This document shows, in pieces, positions 15,444 to 18,251 of a stretch of 18,251 bases of DNA. How positions within the stretch are numbered: position 1 is the stretch's first letter; each line of letters begins with the position of its first letter. The stretch is taken from assembly GCA_023416315.1 (NCBI GenBank), contig JAEZIA010000448.1, positions 1 through 18,251 of the forward strand, in the 5' to 3' direction. The notes beneath the pieces are model-generated. The model had not been told where the DNA came from. It ran no database searches and saw only the letters and a program-made list of their open reading frames with translations. The translations under genes were made by a program, and so were the position numbers. This DNA is from Actinomycetes bacterium. GTDB taxonomy: Bacteria; Actinomycetota; Actinomycetes; Mycobacteriales; Mycobacteriaceae.

Positions 15444-16405
15444 GCCGCGCCCTGCCAGGCGCGGGCGGCGACGAGTTCGGGTACCAGTACCTCGGTGAGC
15501 AGGCGGACGTCGTCGTCATCGTCACCGGGGTAGCGCACCTCGGCCTGCGCGCCCGGCACCGTGCCCCCGACACCGACAACCGTGGTGGAGCGCAACGTCG
15601 TCCACTCCGCCATGTGGTGTTCCCACGGCGAGCCTGCGAACACCAGCAGCCGATAGTCCGTGGTCTTGGTGAGATAGACGTCGACGTGGCTCCAATCGCC
15701 GGTCTCGCAGCCGACGGCGGCGCGGCGCGGTCCCTCCCGCAGCATCAGCGCGCCCTGCTGCGCCGAGCAGTACCGCTGCGCCGGGGCGGCCAGATGGGTG
15801 CCTGCAGGCCCGAGCAGCAGGTCGGCGACCCGGGGTCGCCAGTCCGCCTCGGTCGCGAGTAGATGCGCGCTGGCCGTCGCCGCCGCGCCGACCGACGCCG
15901 CCAACCCGGCGGTGCCCTGGCCGCTCAGATGCAGTTCGAGTGCCATCAGCAGCGCCAGCGTGTGCTGGTAGCTGCGGCAGGCGACCCCGCCCTCCTCGGG
16001 TTCGGCCGCCAATTCCACGACCGCACCGCATGATTCGGTGATCACCGAGCCCGCCGTGTTGGTCAGCGCCACCGTCGTCACGCCGGCGGGCACCCGGCGC
16101 AGAGCGTCCACCGTCTCCACCGAGCCCCCGGTTGCCGACGTCGCGACGACCAGGGTGTCCGCGCCCCAGGCGGGCAGCAGCGGCGAGGAGGCCAATTCCG
16201 CGGCCGCCACCAGACCACGCGCGCGCAGCCGCGCGGCCGCGACACCGGCCGCGAACGCCGACGACCCCATGCCGAGCAGCACCACCCGTTCGATCCCGGG
16301 CGGGACAACACCCGCCCATGGATTGACCCCCGAAAGCCGGTCGGCGAGCCGGCTCAGTACGTCGGGTTTTCGGGCCAGGTCCGCGGCGAAAGCATCAGCG
16401 TGCAC
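15440..16405 (-). CDS. SIS-domain sugar-phosphate isomerase/deaminase-like protein
   Basis: A 321-residue protein with a SIS fold, which binds phosphosugars. The first SIS half shows GMGSS (residues 45-49) and SATGGSVET (90-98), typical phosphate-binding Ser/Thr loops of the GlmS isomerase, AgaS and phosphoglucose/mannose isomerase group. The second half is more degenerate. The start is GTG at 16403-16405, preceded on the minus strand by AGAGAGGAC and overlapping the kinase stop by 11 bp, which signals tight coupling. The frame stays open upstream to 16672, but those residues have shadow-frame composition and overlap the kinase. With the kinase before it, a plausible job is isomerising or deaminating the sugar phosphate the kinase makes, for example GlcN-6-P to fructose-6-P; this is inference. 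Confidence 0.78.
   Translation of the reverse strand: MHADAFAADLARKPDVLSRLADRLSGVNPWAGVVPPGIERVVLLGMGSSAFAAGVAAARLRARGLVAAAELASSPLLPAWGADTLVVATSATGGSVETVDALRRVPAGVTTVALTNTAGSVITESCGAVVELAAEPEEGGVACRSYQHTLALLMALELHLSGQGTAGLAASVGAAATASAHLLATEADWRPRVADLLLGPAGTHLAAPAQRYCSAQQGALMLREGPRRAAVGCETGDWSHVDVYLTKTTDYRLLVFAGSPWEHHMAEWTTLRSTTVVGVGGTVPGAQAEVRYPGDDDDDVRLLTEVLVPELVAARAWQGAA
15445..15464 (+). terminator. 7-bp GC hairpin directly after the ligase stop
   Basis: CCGCGCC (15445-15451) and GGCGCGG (15458-15464) pair around CTGCCA, starting one base after the ligase TAG. It has no T tract and lies inside the coding end of the opposing SIS gene, so it may partly reflect codon composition. Confidence 0.3.
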
Positions 16406-17612
16406 CAGTCGTCCTCTCTGCGAGCAGCATGGGCAGCGCGGCGTCGGGAACATACATCCACCGCGGCAGATGTCGTGCCGCATAGACGATCTCGCGCAGT
16501 ACCTGTTGCAATCGGAACGCGGGTAGCGCGGCGGCGGCGTAGAGCTCCGGATGGCCCCGTGCCGACAGGTGCGCGGCGTAGCTGTGCAGGAATGCCTGCC
16601 GGGCAGCCTCATCCACGATCGCCAGCGCACGATCGTCGACCTGGTGGTGTCGGCGGGCGACAATCGAGGCATGGGTCAGTGACTGCGTCAGCCCTGCCAC
16701 GTCGAGCGCGGCCGGAATAGGAAGAGCCCGCTCGGCCGCGGGCAGCACCGGGTTGCCGTCGAAATCGGTCACCACGTAGCCGCCGGGGTGGCGCAGCACC
16801 TGGCCGACATGCAGATCCCCATGCCCCTCGAGCACCGGTGTACCTGCCAGCCGGCCGAGGGCACCGAGAATGTCTTCGATCTGCCCGCGCCGCTGCCGCA
16901 ACAGGTCGCCGGTCGCCGAATCGCTGAGTGCCTGAGCAGCATCCAGTGTCGCCAGCGCCTCAGTACACCACCGATCGGCGTCAGTCTGGGAGGCGACCGT
17001 GGCGGTCACCGACAATGCGGCGTGTAGGTCGGCGACCACCGTACCCACCTCGGCGAGCGCCTCGGTCACCGAGGCCGTTCGCGGGACTCGATCATGGGCC
17101 GCCTCGGCGATCATGTCGACCGTCCATGTCCAGCCGTCGACCGCGCCAGGCAGATACTGGTCGACGTTCGCCACCAGGGTCTCAAGTCCGTCACCTGGCC
17201 TCCAGGTGACCAACCCCCACGGACGAGGCATCGAACGAAACCCGTTGGCCCGCAGCACTTCGATCCGGTGCGGCGCGGGATGCGGGCCGTGTTGCAGATG
17301 AGTGGCCCATTTGACCACCGCCGCCTCGCCCACGATCATCGACTCGTTGGTCTGGTCGACGGTGATCGCCCGCTCGCCCACTGCCGCGCGCGACGACCAG
17401 GCGCGCACGGTGAACGATCCGACGTCGCAGACCTCCGGGGTGGCGGCCAGCACGGTCAACAGCGCCTCGGCGACCCCGTCACCGGGAAGGGCGCGTCGCC
17501 ACGACCCGTCCGGCTCGCGCACCTGGGGTAGGGCGGCCAGCCCGTCGGAACCTTCGATGATCGAAAGTCGCTTACCGGCACCGAGATCGAGGGCGTCGAG
17601 TTCGCGATCCAC
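16395..17612 (-). CDS. Sugar kinase of the maltokinase / glucosamine-kinase type (APH fold)
   Basis: A 405-residue protein with the aminoglycoside-phosphotransferase/protein-kinase-like fold. The catalytic loop is HGDLHVGQ (residues 264-271, base Asp-266) and the metal loop DFDGNP (283-288). HGDLHxGQ is shared with mycobacterial maltokinase Mak/Pep2, but DFDGNP in place of the maltokinase DFEGEP resembles the actinobacterial glucosamine kinases described in recent years; that distinction is from memory. The N-terminal ~100 residues, like the cap of Mak, precede the kinase lobes (VVKWAT is the likely ATP-lysine strand). GTG at 17612 is chosen because it starts four bases after the glycosyltransferase stop. 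An open extension to 17846 merely shadows the upstream gene. Confidence 0.8.
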   Translation of the reverse strand: MDRELDALDLGAGKRLSIIEGSDGLAALPQVREPDGSWRRALPGDGVAEALLTVLAATPEVCDVGSFTVRAWSSRAAVGERAITVDQTNESMIVGEAAVVKWATHLQHGPHPAPHRIEVLRANGFRSMPRPWGLVTWRPGDGLETLVANVDQYLPGAVDGWTWTVDMIAEAAHDRVPRTASVTEALAEVGTVVADLHAALSVTATVASQTDADRWCTEALATLDAAQALSDSATGDLLRQRRGQIEDILGALGRLAGTPVLEGHGDLHVGQVLRHPGGYVVTDFDGNPVLPAAERALPIPAALDVAGLTQSLTHASIVARRHHQVDDRALAIVDEAARQAFLHSYAAHLSARGHPELYAAAALPAFRLQQVLREIVYAARHLPRWMYVPDAALPMLLAERTTGAR

Positions 17613-17616
17613 CGGA

Positions 17617-18251
17617 TCAGCCCGCCGCGGCGACGCGGCTCCGGTGTTGCCTGCCCACCCGCTCGACCACATCGGCACCCACCCGCAGCCCGTCGCGGTC
17701 GCGGATCGCCGCGCCGATCTCGGCCAGCCGGTTGCGCAGTTCGGTATCGGCCAGGATCTCCTCGACCGCGCCGATGAGCTGTTCATCGGTGAACCCGTAG
17801 GTGTCCAGCCGCCTGCCGTAGCCGAGTTCGTCGATGCGCTGGGCATTTTCGTACTGGTCCCAGAACAGCGGCAGCACGATCAGCGGCTTGCCGAAATGCA
17901 GTGTCTCGGTGACGGTGTTGTTGCCGCCGTGCGAGATCACCAGGTCGACCAGCGGGATCACTTTGGTCTGCGGCAGCATCTGCGCGCCGATCATGTTGTC
18001 GGCCAGCGCGATCTGGTCGGCCTGCGGCCCCTTGCTCACGATGAACCGGTGCTCGGTGGTCCCGAGCACGTCGACCAGCCGCTGCATCAGCCCGACGTCG
18101 GCGCCGCCGAGCGATCCCAGCGATAGGTAGATCAACGCGCTGGACGCGGGACGGTCCGCGAACTGTTGCGGCAGAACGTAATCCGCGTCGGTCTCGCGGA
18201 CACTGGAATCCATCCGCACCCAGCTGGCGTCCAGCGGGCGGACGTCGACGT
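17617..18251 (-). CDS. GT1-family glycosyltransferase (UGT/MGT-like), C-terminal part (5' end outside window)
   Basis: The last 210 or so residues of a GT-B glycosyltransferase are present; the frame is still open at the window edge. The donor-binding domain shows the UGT/macrolide-glycosyltransferase signature SHGGNNTVTETLHFGKPLIV (His-Gly-Gly contacting the nucleotide-sugar phosphates), followed by PLFWDQYENAQRI, where the acidic and Gln residues usually hold the sugar. The segment LIYLSLGSLGG is the family's usual entry strand into the C-terminal domain. Such enzymes glycosylate lipids or small acceptors using UDP- or dTDP-sugars. It leads the kinase by four bases and so appears to head or continue a GT-kinase-SIS operon. 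Acceptor and sugar cannot be told from this fragment. Confidence 0.85.
   Translation of the reverse strand, partial: VDVRPLDASWVRMDSSVRETDADYVLPQQFADRPASSALIYLSLGSLGGADVGLMQRLVDVLGTTEHRFIVSKGPQADQIALADNMIGAQMLPQTKVIPLVDLVISHGGNNTVTETLHFGKPLIVLPLFWDQYENAQRIDELGYGRRLDTYGFTDEQLIGAVEEILADTELRNRLAEIGAAIRDRDGLRVGADVVERVGRQHRSRVAAAG

Noticed and set aside
16406..16672. N-terminal extension of the SIS protein
   Set aside because: The 89 extra codons overlap the kinase, are Arg/Pro/Cys/Ser-rich and unlike a SIS protein, while GTG at 16405 has a good ribosome site.
17613..17846. N-terminal extension of the kinase
   Set aside because: The 78 extra codons overlap the glycosyltransferase in another frame and look like shadow sequence (Ser/Arg/Trp-rich); GTG at 17612 directly follows the upstream stop.
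1..18251. CRISPR arrays, transposases, phage genes, toxin-antitoxin pairs
   Set aside because: I saw no regularly spaced repeats, recombinase or transposase motifs, or small paired genes; composition is uniformly GC-rich with no obvious foreign segment.

Overview
The window is high-GC actinobacterial DNA and almost certainly comes from a Mycobacterium, most likely a rapidly growing (Mycolicibacterium-type) species. From memory of the M. tuberculosis H37Rv map, the first 14 kb is the Rv0244c-Rv0230c neighbourhood in reverse orientation: fadE5, fadA2, fabG4, htdX, a TetR regulator, lpqI, a 57-residue DUF2613 gene, aftD and php. Two things differ. An alpha/beta-hydrolase gene lies between fadE5 and fadA2, and php follows aftD directly, without the nrdB, gabD1 and fadE4 genes that separate them in H37Rv.

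Region 1 (1-6546) is lipid metabolism. It holds the C-terminal two thirds of acyl-CoA dehydrogenase FadE5, an alpha/beta hydrolase behind an apparently leaderless promoter with DosR-box-like sites, thiolase FadA2 on the minus strand, and divergently from it the operon fabG4-htdX. FadE5 (oxidation), HtdX (R-specific hydration/dehydration), FabG4 (ketoreductase) and FadA2 (thiolysis) together cover the four chemical steps of an acyl-thioester cycle. A 16-bp palindrome sits in the shared fadA2/fabG4 promoter region, and hairpins fill the gap where the hydrolase and fadA2 converge.

Region 2 (6546-12984) is the cell envelope. On the minus strand is lpqI (lipoprotein beta-N-acetylglucosaminidase, peptidoglycan recycling) followed by a TetR gene. 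Divergently, the plus strand carries the DUF2613 membrane peptide and aftD, the giant arabinofuranosyltransferase of arabinogalactan and lipoarabinomannan synthesis. The divergent promoter region carries an 18-bp inverted repeat plus a third half-site.

Region 3 (12995-15443) is a tightly coupled pair: a phosphotriesterase-like lactonase (php) and an AMP-forming acyl-CoA ligase that overlaps it by 8 bp.

Region 4 (15440-18251, minus strand) is an apparent three-gene operon: a GT1-type glycosyltransferase (cut by the window edge), an aminoglycoside-phosphotransferase-fold sugar kinase whose motifs suggest glucosamine kinase, and a SIS-domain sugar-phosphate enzyme. It converges with the ligase gene so closely that both stop codons share one CTAG. 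This cassette is the least understood part of the window and the best candidate for undescribed biology. No rRNA, tRNA, CRISPR array, insertion sequence or phage gene is visible, and no gap between genes exceeds about 240 bases.
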